From: an uncultured Lachnospiraceae bacterium
GTDB taxonomy: Bacteria; Bacillota; Clostridia; Lachnospirales; Lachnospiraceae
Reading direction: 5' to 3'
Assembly (NCBI GenBank): GCA_947626505.1
Contig: CANQSN010000006.1
Location: 1 to 60,400, forward strand
Length of the DNA: 60,400 nt
Both the position numbers and the translations under genes were made by a program. Positions 16,454 through 24,057 of this stretch are shown piece by piece. Each line of letters starts with the position of its first letter. Within the stretch, counting starts at the first letter, position 1. The notes under the pieces are model-generated. The model saw only the letters and a list, made by a program, of their open reading frames with translations. It had not been told where the DNA came from and did not search any database.

Positions 16454-17476
16454 ATGCCGGATAATAAAAAAAAGGCGGTTTATTGGCATACTGCATTCTA
16501 TGCGGCAATGTATCTGGAACTTTTGGAGGATAAGCTGCATTTAGAGTATTTTCCAGAATTTTTGCTTGGTAAACAACCGCTAAAGACAGATTTGCTGCTG
16601 ATTAATAAAAAGGGAGAAATAGCATTTAAGAGTCCTATAGCCAAGCATTTTAACAAATATAATATTATTGAGTACAAATCACCTGTTAAGACCTTAGATA
16701 TTAATGGCTTTTTTAGAGCGCAGGCATATGCGGCTCTTTATAAATCGGAGGAGAGTCTGAATGGCAGGATTGAATTGTCAGACGTGTCAGTTACATATAT
16801 TAGTTTTAGGTATCCTTCTAAATTGATTAAGCAGCTTGTTGATTTGGGATTCAATGTGGTTTTGGAAGAAAAAGGGTTTTATCATATTACTGGTTCGGTT
16901 TCATTTGACAGTTGGTTAATTGTAACTAGGCAATTGGATGTCAGAGAACATGTATGGTTACATTCGCTTACTAATAATATAGACCGGAATACTATGCAGC
17001 TTTTTTTAGATAAAACTGGTAAGTTATCTAATAAAGCTAAGGAATTGGTGGATGCAGTGATACATGTTGTAACTATGGCAAATAGAAGCAAGATTGCAGA
17101 ATGGAAGGAGGAGAAGGATATGGAGGAACTAATAAAACTTTTCCAGCCAGAATTTGATATGTTGGCAAAGAAATGTGGGGCAGAAATGGCTCAAGGTATG
17201 GCACGAGAAATGGCGCAGGATATGGCGCAGGATATGGCGCAAGACATGGCGCAGAATATAGCTCAAGACATAGCACAGGATATGGCGCAAGATATAGCAC
17301 AAGATATAGCACAAGACATGGCGCAGGATATTGTTAAGAATATCGTGCAGGAGAAAGAAAAGATGATGGCAGTTAAGCTTATTAAGCTTGGGAAACTGGC
17401 GCTTGAAGAAATTGCAGAATGTGTAAGTCTTCCTTTGGAAATTGTGGAGGAGTTGGCTGTTGCCAATCCTGCATAG
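16454..17476 (+). CDS. PD-(D/E)XK (Rpn-like) family protein with tetrapeptide repeats
   Basis: 340 residues. The N-terminal opening YWHTAFYAAMYLELLED, TDLLLINKKGE, then NIIEYKSP and GFFRAQAYAALYK fit a PD-(D/E)XK nuclease core of the Rpn/transposase-associated type, a family I recall as multi-copy and usually unnamed in Lachnospiraceae. Residues from 245 carry 14 four-residue units (MAQD/IAQD type) encoded by a 12-bp tandem repeat, then a short helical tail. The repeat would form a charged helix. It has its own promoter and terminator. Whether it cuts DNA is unknown. Confidence 0.7.
   Translation: MPDNKKKAVYWHTAFYAAMYLELLEDKLHLEYFPEFLLGKQPLKTDLLLINKKGEIAFKSPIAKHFNKYNIIEYKSPVKTLDINGFFRAQAYAALYKSEESLNGRIELSDVSVTYISFRYPSKLIKQLVDLGFNVVLEEKGFYHITGSVSFDSWLIVTRQLDVREHVWLHSLTNNIDRNTMQLFLDKTGKLSNKAKELVDAVIHVVTMANRSKIAEWKEEKDMEELIKLFQPEFDMLAKKCGAEMAQGMAREMAQDMAQDMAQDMAQNIAQDIAQDMAQDIAQDIAQDMAQDIVKNIVQEKEKMMAVKLIKLGKLALEEIAECVSLPLEIVEELAVANPA
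17186..17353 (+). repeat. 12-bp coding minisatellite, about 14 copies
   Basis: Degenerate units of the form ATGGCGCAGGAT, in frame with the gene above. Units vary at the first codon (ATG/ATA) and third codon position. Copy-number change by slippage would keep the frame. Confidence 0.9.
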
Positions 17477-17528
17477 ATGAAGAAGTAGTTTTAGTAGTTT
17501 TATTTGTTTACCAATAAGAAATAATTAA

Positions 17529-17580
17529 TAGGGGTGACGCTTTACGAATGTTTATTCGCTAATCGTCAGCCCCTATTTTT
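17529..17580 (+). terminator. Terminator after the PD-(D/E)XK-like gene
   Basis: TAGGGGTGACG pairs with CGTCAGCCCCTA (one bulged A), with an inner CGAAT/ATTCG stem, then a T5 run. Confidence 0.8.
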
Positions 17581-17706
17581 ATGTTATAAAATTGCTTCAT
17601 GGTGGTGATTATAAAATATAACTTATGTAATAAAATATTTTACAATCAATACACAACATGATACGATAATTAGGAATTTGAAGTCTGCAATTTTAGGTGA
17701 TATATT

Positions 17707-18411
17707 TTATGCAAGATTATACATTACAATGAAGTGACACAGACTGCCACCCATAACAAACAAATGGAAAATCTCGTGGGTGCCAAAGTTTTTATGGCGG
17801 CTGTTAAACAGAGGCAGCTTTAATGCATATATTATACCACCGATTGTGTATATAATTCCGCCTGCCAGCAGCCAGCCAAAAGCAGCAGGCGACAGTGCTT
17901 TAATAATCTCGGGTAGTGCAAAAAGACAGGCCCAGCCGAGGGAAATATATAGCACTGATGACAGCCACTGAGGACAGGTCACCCAGCACATTTTAAATAT
18001 AATACCTAAAATTGCAATACTCCATACAAGCGCTAACAGTGAATATCCTGTTTTCCCCTGCAGGGCAATCAGGCAGATTGGTGTATATGATCCGGCAATA
18101 AGCACAAAAATCATAGCATGGTCAAATTTCTTAAGCAGCAGGTTAGCATTTTTGGAAATGTCAAAGCTGTGATAGGAAGCGCTTGCGGCATAGAGAAGAA
18201 TCATGCTTGCAATAAATGTAGTCAGCGCCAGTAAGTGTAAGGGAGAAGCTTCTCTGGTATGTGCTTTATCAAGCAATGGATAAGCGGCAAATAGCGCTGC
18301 TACCATGCCAATAAAATGTGTTATGGCGCTTCCGGGCTCCTTGATTTTTTTAAAAATGGAATTTCTTTCTATTTTTGTGGTATTATAAGTTCTGTAAGTA
18401 AGTGTTGCCAT
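17707..18411 (-). CDS. Hemolysin III family membrane protein
   Basis: 234 residues with seven predicted membrane segments. Family (HlyIII/PAQR) motifs are present: the first-helix EPGSAITHFIG, SASYHSF, FDHAMIFVLIAGSYTP, and HEIFHLFVMGGSLCHF near the C-terminus with the metal-binding His residues. The physiological role is unclear despite the name. AGGAGG precedes the ATG at 18411. It is divergent from the glycosyltransferase; the 293-bp gap between them is AT-rich with no confident element. Confidence 0.92.
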   Translation of the reverse strand: MATLTYRTYNTTKIERNSIFKKIKEPGSAITHFIGMVAALFAAYPLLDKAHTREASPLHLLALTTFIASMILLYAASASYHSFDISKNANLLLKKFDHAMIFVLIAGSYTPICLIALQGKTGYSLLALVWSIAILGIIFKMCWVTCPQWLSSVLYISLGWACLFALPEIIKALSPAAFGWLLAGGIIYTIGGIIYALKLPLFNSRHKNFGTHEIFHLFVMGGSLCHFIVMYNLA

Positions 18412-18704
18412 AATAAAACCTCCTTGTTGAGTGTTGATATTAATGTAGTATTATTGTTTCCATTGAGATAAAATATATGTAGAAACAATATATATATATT
18501 TTAGTTACAATAATTATATACAGCGGTTTTTGATATTTGAACACGTAGTTTTAAAAACCACATCAACTATGGTTTGATACTACCACACTTTTTATGTAAA
18601 TGCAAGCCTTTTTATTGCAATTTTTGAAAATAGAATTTAAATTGTAGTATTTTGTCAAAAATAGTTGTAATTTATCACTTTTTAGTATAAGGAATGTAAA
18701 GAAA

Positions 18705-19634
18705 ATGATTAAAGAAAAAATTATAATTTTATTATCAACCTATAATGCAGAGCGGTATTTAAGGGAGCAGCTTGATTCACTGTTTGCTCAGGATTATGCC
18801 AATATAAATATTGTGGTGCGGGATGACGGTTCTAAGGATTCTACTGTTAAGATTCTTGAGGAATACCGAGAAAAATATGACAATTTTACTTTTTACGCAG
18901 GGGAAAATATAGGCGCAAAGGACAGTTTTTTTGATTTGATAGAGCATGTAAAGGGGCGGGAGTTTGGATTTATTGCCTTTTGTGACCAGGACGATTACTG
19001 GAAGAAAGAAAAGCTTAGTGCGGCAACGGATGCATTTGCAGGTGATTTGCCTCAGCTTTATTGTGGAAAGCCGCAGCTTGCAGATTATGAGCTTAATCCA
19101 ATTAAAAAAGAGATTAAACGTAATATAAGACCTGCATTTTCAAATGCCCTCATTGAAAATATTGTGACAGGATGTACTGTGGTTATAAACAGGGCAATGT
19201 TTGATATTTTGGTTGACTATATGCCAAAGTATTGTATTATGCATGATTGGTGGATGTATATTATAGCCAGTTGTTTTGGAAGAGTCATTTATGATACCGA
19301 TTCATATATTTTATACCGCCAGCATGGCAATAATGTGATGGGAATTGAGAGCAGCTATGCTTCAGAACTGAGCAGCCGAATAAGCAAGTTTAGAGGGCGT
19401 AAAAGCAACATATCCATGCAGGCAGAGGAACTTGTACGTCTTATGGAGCAGAAAAGAAACGAGTGGGCAGATAAAGAGGAAATAGTTGAATGTTATAAAA
19501 AGGCTAAACTTTTGGCAACTTATAAAGAGAATTTAAAAAAACGAGTAATGCTTGCCTTTGGCAGACAGGTGTACCGCCAAAGGAGAGGAGATAATATAAT
19601 ATTTAATATTTTATTTTTATTAGGTTTAAGGTGA
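18705..19634 (+). CDS. Family 2 glycosyltransferase
   Basis: 309 residues, GT-A fold. The opening IIILLSTYNAERYLREQLDSL, nucleotide-binding RDDGS, the metal motif FCDQDDYW and the acceptor-side motif HDWW are typical of GT2 enzymes that build cell-surface glycans, often rhamnosyltransferases. There is no signal peptide. It stands alone, with no polysaccharide operon around it. AAGGAATG lies about nine bases before the ATG. The sugar donor cannot be told from sequence alone. Confidence 0.88.
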   Translation: MIKEKIIILLSTYNAERYLREQLDSLFAQDYANINIVVRDDGSKDSTVKILEEYREKYDNFTFYAGENIGAKDSFFDLIEHVKGREFGFIAFCDQDDYWKKEKLSAATDAFAGDLPQLYCGKPQLADYELNPIKKEIKRNIRPAFSNALIENIVTGCTVVINRAMFDILVDYMPKYCIMHDWWMYIIASCFGRVIYDTDSYILYRQHGNNVMGIESSYASELSSRISKFRGRKSNISMQAEELVRLMEQKRNEWADKEEIVECYKKAKLLATYKENLKKRVMLAFGRQVYRQRRGDNIIFNILFLLGLR

Positions 19635-19734
19635 GCTTTAAGATAGATAACTTTTTATGCAGATTATTTTTGCCAGTAAAAAGAGGAACAGATATTATTC
19701 TGTTCCTCAAAATACATTATATAATGTTTATATT

Positions 19735-20277
19735 TTATCCAAAGTATCTCTTAAGCAGCCCTTCAAATGCCTTGCCATGTCTCGCCTCGTCGCGAGCCAT
19801 TTCATGGACGGTATCGTGAATTGCATCAAGCCCAAGTTCTTTAGCCTTCTTAGCAATCTTCATCTTACCTGCTGTTGCGCCGCATTCTGCTTCAACACGC
19901 ATCTCCAAATTCTTCTTAGTAGAATCGGTAACAACCTCTCCTAACAGCTCTGCAAACTTAGCAGCATGCTCAGCTTCTTCGTAAGCAGCCTTCTCCCAAT
20001 ATAAACCAATTTCAGGATAACCTTCACGAAAAGCAACTCTTGCCATAGCAAGATACATACCAACCTCAGAACATTCTCCATTAAAGTTATCACGTAATCC
20101 CTGAAGAATCTCCTCATCAACACCCTGCGCTACACCAAGTACGTGCTCAGCAGCCCAACTCAGTTCGCCTTCCTGTTTATTAAATTTTTCTGCCGGAACA
20201 CCACACTGAGGACACTTCTCTGGTGCTTCATCGCCTTCATGCACATAACCGCATACTGAACAAACCCATTTTGCCAT
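19735..20277 (-). CDS. Reverse rubrerythrin (NADH peroxidase type)
   Basis: Detoxifies hydrogen peroxide in anaerobes using electrons passed through the rubredoxin iron. 180 residues: an N-terminal rubredoxin-type Fe(Cys)4 site (CSVCG at 6-10 and CPQCG at 22-26), then a ferritin-like diiron four-helix bundle with [27 protein letters not shown] and [10 protein letters not shown] supplying the ligands. The domain order (rubredoxin first) is that of reverse rubrerythrin. AGGAG precedes the ATG. It is governed by a promoter with a PerR-like palindrome and lies next to perR. Confidence 0.92.
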   Translation of the reverse strand: MAKWVCSVCGYVHEGDEAPEKCPQCGVPAEKFNKQEGELSWAAEHVLGVAQGVDEEILQGLRDNFNGECSEVGMYLAMARVAFREGYPEIGLYWEKAAYEEAEHAAKFAELLGEVVTDSTKKNLEMRVEAECGATAGKMKIAKKAKELGLDAIHDTVHEMARDEARHGKAFEGLLKRYFG

Positions 20278-20310
20278 AATTGTAATCTCCTTTATCTGTA
20301 AAATTTATGC

Positions 20311-20331
20311 AAATAGTAATGATTACTATTT
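20311..20331. promoter_or_regulatory. PerR-like operator at the rubrerythrin promoter
   Basis: Perfect palindrome of 10-1-10 bases (core AGTAATGATTACT) lying at the expected transcription start of the rubrerythrin gene. Confidence 0.65.
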
Positions 20332-20338
20332 TATAATA

Positions 20339-20367
20339 ATTGTATATCATACAATTGCTTTTGTCAA
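20339..20367 (-). promoter_or_regulatory. Rubrerythrin promoter
   Basis: Minus strand TTGACA (20362-20367), a 17-bp spacer and TACAAT (20339-20344). The operator-like palindrome begins eight bases after the -10. Confidence 0.7.
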
Positions 20368-20419
20368 TTATTTTATTAAATAATAACTGTGAAATGTTTG
20401 TGAAATTCTATACGTATTA

Positions 20420-20815
20420 CTATAATCCGTTTATACAATGAGAACAGCAACCAAAGAAAAATGTAGTATGCCCTTCAATAAAACCATCAAACTTTTTTGA
20501 GGCAACTTCAATCATGTCGCTGAAATCGTCTTCAATGTCCAAATCACATACGCTTCCACAGTTTCTGCATCGAAAATGATAATGCGGCTTAGTGGTAGCG
20601 TCATAACGGTCGGAAGTTCCGTCAAATGAAAGCTTTAGTATCTCTCCGCGTTCTGTGAGCTGGGCAAGATTGCGGTAAACAGTCCCTAAGCTGATATTGG
20701 GTATCTCTTTTTTTACATTTTCATATATAGTATCAGCAGTGGGGTGATCTTTTCTGGAAAGAAGAAAAGTCATAATGGCATCCCTCTGTCTGCTTTTTTT
20801 AAGTTTTTGCTCCAT
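20420..20815 (-). CDS. perR: Fur-family regulator, PerR type
   Basis: Metal-dependent repressor that senses peroxide by iron-catalysed histidine oxidation. 131 residues: a winged helix (residues 10-70, with SLGTVYRNLAQLTERGEI as the recognition region), then the dimer and metal region with PHYHFRCRNCG and a C-terminal CCSHC. The two CxxC-like pairs make the structural zinc site. Linked to rubrerythrin with matching palindromes at both promoters, which favours PerR over Fur or Zur. AGAGGTG precedes the ATG. Confidence 0.88.
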   Translation of the reverse strand: MEQKLKKSRQRDAIMTFLLSRKDHPTADTIYENVKKEIPNISLGTVYRNLAQLTERGEILKLSFDGTSDRYDATTKPHYHFRCRNCGSVCDLDIEDDFSDMIEVASKKFDGFIEGHTTFFFGCCSHCINGL

Positions 20816-20837
20816 AGTGCATCACCTCTTATATTTT

Positions 20838-20852
20838 TAGGAATGATTCCTA
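20838..20852. promoter_or_regulatory. PerR-like operator at the perR promoter
   Basis: TAGGAAT-G-ATTCCTA, a perfect 7-1-7 palindrome sharing the AAT-N-ATT core with the rubrerythrin operator. It lies at the predicted start of the perR transcript, suggesting autoregulation. Confidence 0.55.
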
Positions 20853-20859
20853 CTATTAA

Positions 20860-20888
20860 ATTATAAAATATACATTTTGAAAAGTCAA
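20860..20888 (-). promoter_or_regulatory. perR promoter
   Basis: Minus strand TTGACT (20883-20888), a 17-bp spacer and TATAAT (20860-20865). Confidence 0.7.
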
Positions 20889-20965
20889 TGAAAATATATT
20901 TTACATAATTTTGAAAATAAAAATAAAAAAAATATATAAATCCACATAAAATTTCCATATATAGG

Positions 20966-20995
20966 TTGACAAGTTTTCATGTTGTATAGTATATT
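20966..20995 (+). promoter_or_regulatory. acpP promoter
   Basis: TTGACA (20966-20971), an 18-bp spacer and TATATT (20990-20995), giving a leader of about 110 nt before acpP. Confidence 0.5.
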
Positions 20996-21110
20996 TTGAA
21001 TAGCGTATTTAGTGAAGGATAAACATTTTCACTTATGGCGTTTGTAATTTCATTTTGTAGAAGCAAGTGATATTACAGCACTTAATTATCGTAAAAAGGA
21101 GACGAAACAT

Positions 21111-21344
21111 ATGTTAGAGAAGATGAAAGAAATCATTGCAGAGCAGCTTAATGTTGATGCATCTACTATTGAATTGACATCCAATTTTAAGGATGATTTA
21201 GATGCAGACTCATTGGACTTATTCGAGCTTGTTATGGCTTTAGAAGAGGAATATGATATTGAGATTCCTGCTGATGATTTAAGTAGCATTGCTACTGTCA
21301 ACGATATTGTAGAATATCTTAAAGCAAAAGGTATTGAGGATTAG
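21111..21344 (+). CDS. acpP: Acyl carrier protein
   Basis: Carries growing acyl chains on a 4'-phosphopantetheine arm during fatty acid synthesis. 77 residues, strongly acidic, with the attachment motif [18 protein letters not shown]; the Ser in DSL is the modified residue. AAAGGAG precedes the ATG. It stands apart from any fab cluster and is followed at once by two terminators, so it is probably transcribed alone at a high level. Confidence 0.95.
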   Translation: MLEKMKEIIAEQLNVDASTIELTSNFKDDLDADSLDLFELVMALEEEYDIEIPADDLSSIATVNDIVEYLKAKGIED

Positions 21345-21354
21345 TAAGTTGGAG

Positions 21355-21416
21355 GCCTGCTTGCTTATGGTAAGCAGGCTTTTGCTTTTATCCCACCGAT
21401 TAGGTGGGCTTTTTTT
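21355..21416 (+). terminator. Two tandem terminators after acpP
   Basis: First: GCCTGCTT and AAGCAGGC arms followed by TTTTGCTTTT. Second: CCCACC (21392-21397), loop GATTA, GGTGGG (21403-21408), then seven T. Confidence 0.85.
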
Positions 21417-21438
21417 CATATGTATAGGAGAGATAGGT

Positions 21439-21732
21439 ATGAAGCATCCATTTCGTACAATATTTATTTGGCTTGTTATGCTTATTACAGCAGTAGCGGC
21501 ATTTACGCTGGCGATTACGATAACAGGGGATACTATGGTATGGTCGGGAATTGATGAAGACGTGGTGATTGATATGGAGGAGGACCCCTATGACATGGGT
21601 ACTACACAGGAATCGGATTTTTTTTGGCAGAAATACTTGCAGAATGAGGAATCGGATGATTTGAAGCAAAAAAGTACTGAGGACAGTGAAGAACCGTCAA
21701 CTAAAGAGGAGTCTGTTCCGTTCGATAAATAA
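21439..21732 (+). CDS. Small acidic single-pass membrane protein
   Basis: 97 residues from ATG 21439, chosen because AGGAG lies about ten bases upstream; the longer open frame would run through the two acpP terminators. One hydrophobic segment at about residues 7-28, then a very acidic, Ser/Glu-rich extracytoplasmic tail. I do not recognise the family. The next gene is a transporter 54 bp downstream, but nothing links their functions. Confidence 0.65.
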   Translation: MKHPFRTIFIWLVMLITAVAAFTLAITITGDTMVWSGIDEDVVIDMEEDPYDMGTTQESDFFWQKYLQNEESDDLKQKSTEDSEEPSTKEESVPFDK

Positions 21733-21786
21733 CGCATAAAATAGAGAAAGGATATTTGCAGCAAGCATTTGTCTGCTTGAAGACTT

Positions 21787-22740
21787 ATGAATGATTTAAT
21801 TTATAGTTTAAATGGAACAGTCCCTATTTTTGCAGTAATGGTTTTAGGGTATTTTCTTAAAAAAATGGGAATGATTACAGATGAATTTGTCTCTGTAACA
21901 AATAAATATGTATTTTGGGTAGCGTTACCTCTAATGGTATTTGAGGATCTGAGAACAGCAGATATCAGTACCGATTTTGACTGGAGGTTTGTAGTCTTTT
22001 GTTTTGGAGCTACAGCAATTAGCTTTTTTGCTATTTGGGGCGGCGCGGAGCTTTTTATAAAAGATAAGACTATGATTGGCGCCTTTGTTCAGGGCTCGTT
22101 CAGGAGCAGCGCTGCAGTGCTGGGACTGGCTTTTATAAAAAACATTTACCATGATGCCGGACTGGCGCCCTTGATGATTATAGGGGCGGTTCCGTTTTAC
22201 AATGTGGCAAGCGTGGTTGTGCTGACGTTCCGTGGGAAAAATCAGGCTGGAAAAGAAGGTAAGACAGGAATAAAGAAAGCCTGTATTAATATTGTAAAAA
22301 ATCCGATAATTATATGCATTGTATTGGGATGTGCTGCTTCGCTTGTTCATTTAGAACTTCCGGTTATGATTGATAAGACTATTGGCTTGGTGGAGAGGAC
22401 AGCAACACCGCTGGCTTTACTGGCAATTGGCGGAGGCTTTACATTTGCTACTGCAAAAACAAGGGAAAAACAGACTGTCTGGGCCACTGCAATCAAATTA
22501 TTTATACAGCCAATGGTGGTGCTTCCTTTAGCAATACTAATGGGATTTCATAATCAGGAAATGCTTGCAATCCTTATTATGATTGCCGGACCGGCCACTG
22601 TAAGCGGTTATGTAATGTCTAAGGAAATGAACAACGATTATGTATTGTCATCTTATATTATTGTTTTTTCAACTCTTATTTCAGCATTTTCACTTACCTT
22701 CTGGATTTATTTATTGCGCTGTCTGGGAAGCCTTAAATAG
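21787..22740 (+). CDS. AEC family transporter
   Basis: 317 residues with about ten membrane segments and the auxin-efflux-carrier fold: GTVPIFAVMVLGYFLKKMGM at the start, the central hydrophilic loop around residues 155-165, and the repeated helix motif ending LAILIMIAGPATVSGYVM. Bacterial members export or exchange organic acids such as malate. There is no good ribosome site next to the ATG; GAAAGGAT lies about 35 bases upstream, with a perfect 6-bp hairpin (CAAGCA/TGCTTG, 21762-21779) between, which may bring the two together. Confidence 0.9.
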   Translation: MNDLIYSLNGTVPIFAVMVLGYFLKKMGMITDEFVSVTNKYVFWVALPLMVFEDLRTADISTDFDWRFVVFCFGATAISFFAIWGGAELFIKDKTMIGAFVQGSFRSSAAVLGLAFIKNIYHDAGLAPLMIIGAVPFYNVASVVVLTFRGKNQAGKEGKTGIKKACINIVKNPIIICIVLGCAASLVHLELPVMIDKTIGLVERTATPLALLAIGGGFTFATAKTREKQTVWATAIKLFIQPMVVLPLAILMGFHNQEMLAILIMIAGPATVSGYVMSKEMNNDYVLSSYIIVFSTLISAFSLTFWIYLLRCLGSLK

Positions 22741-22756
22741 TCTTACTTTTGGTATT

Positions 22757-22785
22757 GCATATATTAAAGAACTCTCACATATAAT
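22757..22785 (+). promoter_or_regulatory. Candidate sigma-E promoter of the GH18 gene
   Basis: GCATATA (22757-22763), a 14-bp spacer and CATATAAT (22778-22785); one mismatch in each box to KMATATT and CATACANT. Confidence 0.5.
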
Positions 22786-22835
22786 TGAGTTAGGCGGAAA
22801 TTAAGAGCTTAGGTTATAAGTGAGGGTGAGCGTAT

Positions 22836-23957
22836 ATGATTCATGTAGTGAGTGAAGGAGAAACAATTGATACAATTGCAAACCGGTATGGGGTGTCGCC
22901 ATATGATTTGGCATATGATAACCAGATTGAGTATCCGTATCCGCTGGTAATTGGTCAAGCGTTATGGGTACAGGTTGCAGATGATACGCCAACAGTAGAA
23001 AAACAATTTTTTGGGTATGCATATCCATTTATCACAGAACAGGCGCTATATGGAAGTCTTCCTTATATGGATAGCCTGTACCATTTTTCATATGGTTATA
23101 ATGAAGCTGGTAATCTGTCGCTGCTTGCAGATGATAATTTGTTTCAGGCGGCTGTTGAAGAAAATGCAGCCTCCGTTCTGGTATTAACTCCGTTTGATAA
23201 TGGGAGATTTAGTAATCAACTGGTAAATGTGCTTGTTGAGAATACAAGCGTTCAAGAAACGCTGGTAAATGATCTGATTGCAGTTATGGGAGAGCGGGGT
23301 TTTGAGGGTGTAAATGTAGATTTTGAATATATACTGGCGGAGGATAAGCAGAACTATGTCAATTTTCTTCAATATTTAAAAGGACGGATGGAACCATACG
23401 GATATCAGGTGACGGTAGCGCTGCCTCCTAAAATTGCCGATGACCAACCCGGGCTTTTATATGAAGGTATGGATTATGCCGGAATAGCAGAGGCTGTGGA
23501 CGCTGTGTTTTTGATGACTTATGAATGGGGGTATACATATGGCCCAAACATGGCTGTGGCGCCGATTCCGAGTGTAAGAAGAGTATTGGACTATGCAGTT
23601 ACCCGTATACCGAGAGATAAGATTTATATGGGGCTGCCCAATTATGGATACGATTGGCCTCTGCCTTATGAGAGGGGAGTGACCAAGGCAGAAACCTTGG
23701 GCTATACCACTGCCATTGCCAGAGCGCTAGAATATGGTGTGCCTGTGCAGTATGATGAAGTTTCTGAAGCTCCGTTTATCAGATACCGCAACATAGATGG
23801 TGTAGAACATGAGATTTGGTTTGAAGACGTCAGAAGCATGAACGCCAAGTTTAATCTGATTGAGGAGTATGGATTTTTAGGAGGAGGCTATTGGAATTTA
23901 CAGAGATATTTCAGGGCGAATTGGCTTTTGCAGGCAAATCGTTTCTTGCTTGGGTAA
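22836..23957 (+). CDS. LysM-GH18 spore cortex hydrolase (SleL/YaaH-like)
   Basis: 373 residues: one LysM domain at residues 2-47 (VVSEGETIDTIANRYGVS), then a GH18 barrel. The catalytic strand reads GFEGVNVDFEYI, keeping the DxE end of the GH18 DxxDxDxE motif; the DAVFLMTYEWGY strand and a C-terminal GGGYWNL strand follow. There is no signal peptide, which is usual for SleL-type proteins assembled on spores from the mother cell. Such enzymes cut cortical muramic-lactam fragments during germination. The candidate sigma-E promoter supports mother-cell expression. Confidence 0.88.
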   Translation: MIHVVSEGETIDTIANRYGVSPYDLAYDNQIEYPYPLVIGQALWVQVADDTPTVEKQFFGYAYPFITEQALYGSLPYMDSLYHFSYGYNEAGNLSLLADDNLFQAAVEENAASVLVLTPFDNGRFSNQLVNVLVENTSVQETLVNDLIAVMGERGFEGVNVDFEYILAEDKQNYVNFLQYLKGRMEPYGYQVTVALPPKIADDQPGLLYEGMDYAGIAEAVDAVFLMTYEWGYTYGPNMAVAPIPSVRRVLDYAVTRIPRDKIYMGLPNYGYDWPLPYERGVTKAETLGYTTAIARALEYGVPVQYDEVSEAPFIRYRNIDGVEHEIWFEDVRSMNAKFNLIEEYGFLGGGYWNLQRYFRANWLLQANRFLLG

Positions 23958-23988
23958 TTTCAGATTACAAAATTAAAAGTACATATAT

Positions 23989-24029
23989 CGAAAAAACAAT
24001 CCCTTCACAATTACTGTGGAGGGATTGTT
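23989..24029 (-). terminator. Terminator of cellobiose phosphorylase
   Basis: Arms 23995-24009 and 24015-24029 form a 15-bp stem with one G-U pair. A six-A run on its left gives the U-tract in minus-strand transcripts. It may also stop the converging GH18 transcript weakly. Confidence 0.8.
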
Positions 24030-24057
24030 AAATTCTTATGAATATATTGTTAAGTCT

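Noticed and set aside
17186-17353. Minisatellite as a CRISPR or intergenic repeat
   Set aside because: Twelve-base units with no spacers, fully in frame within a gene.
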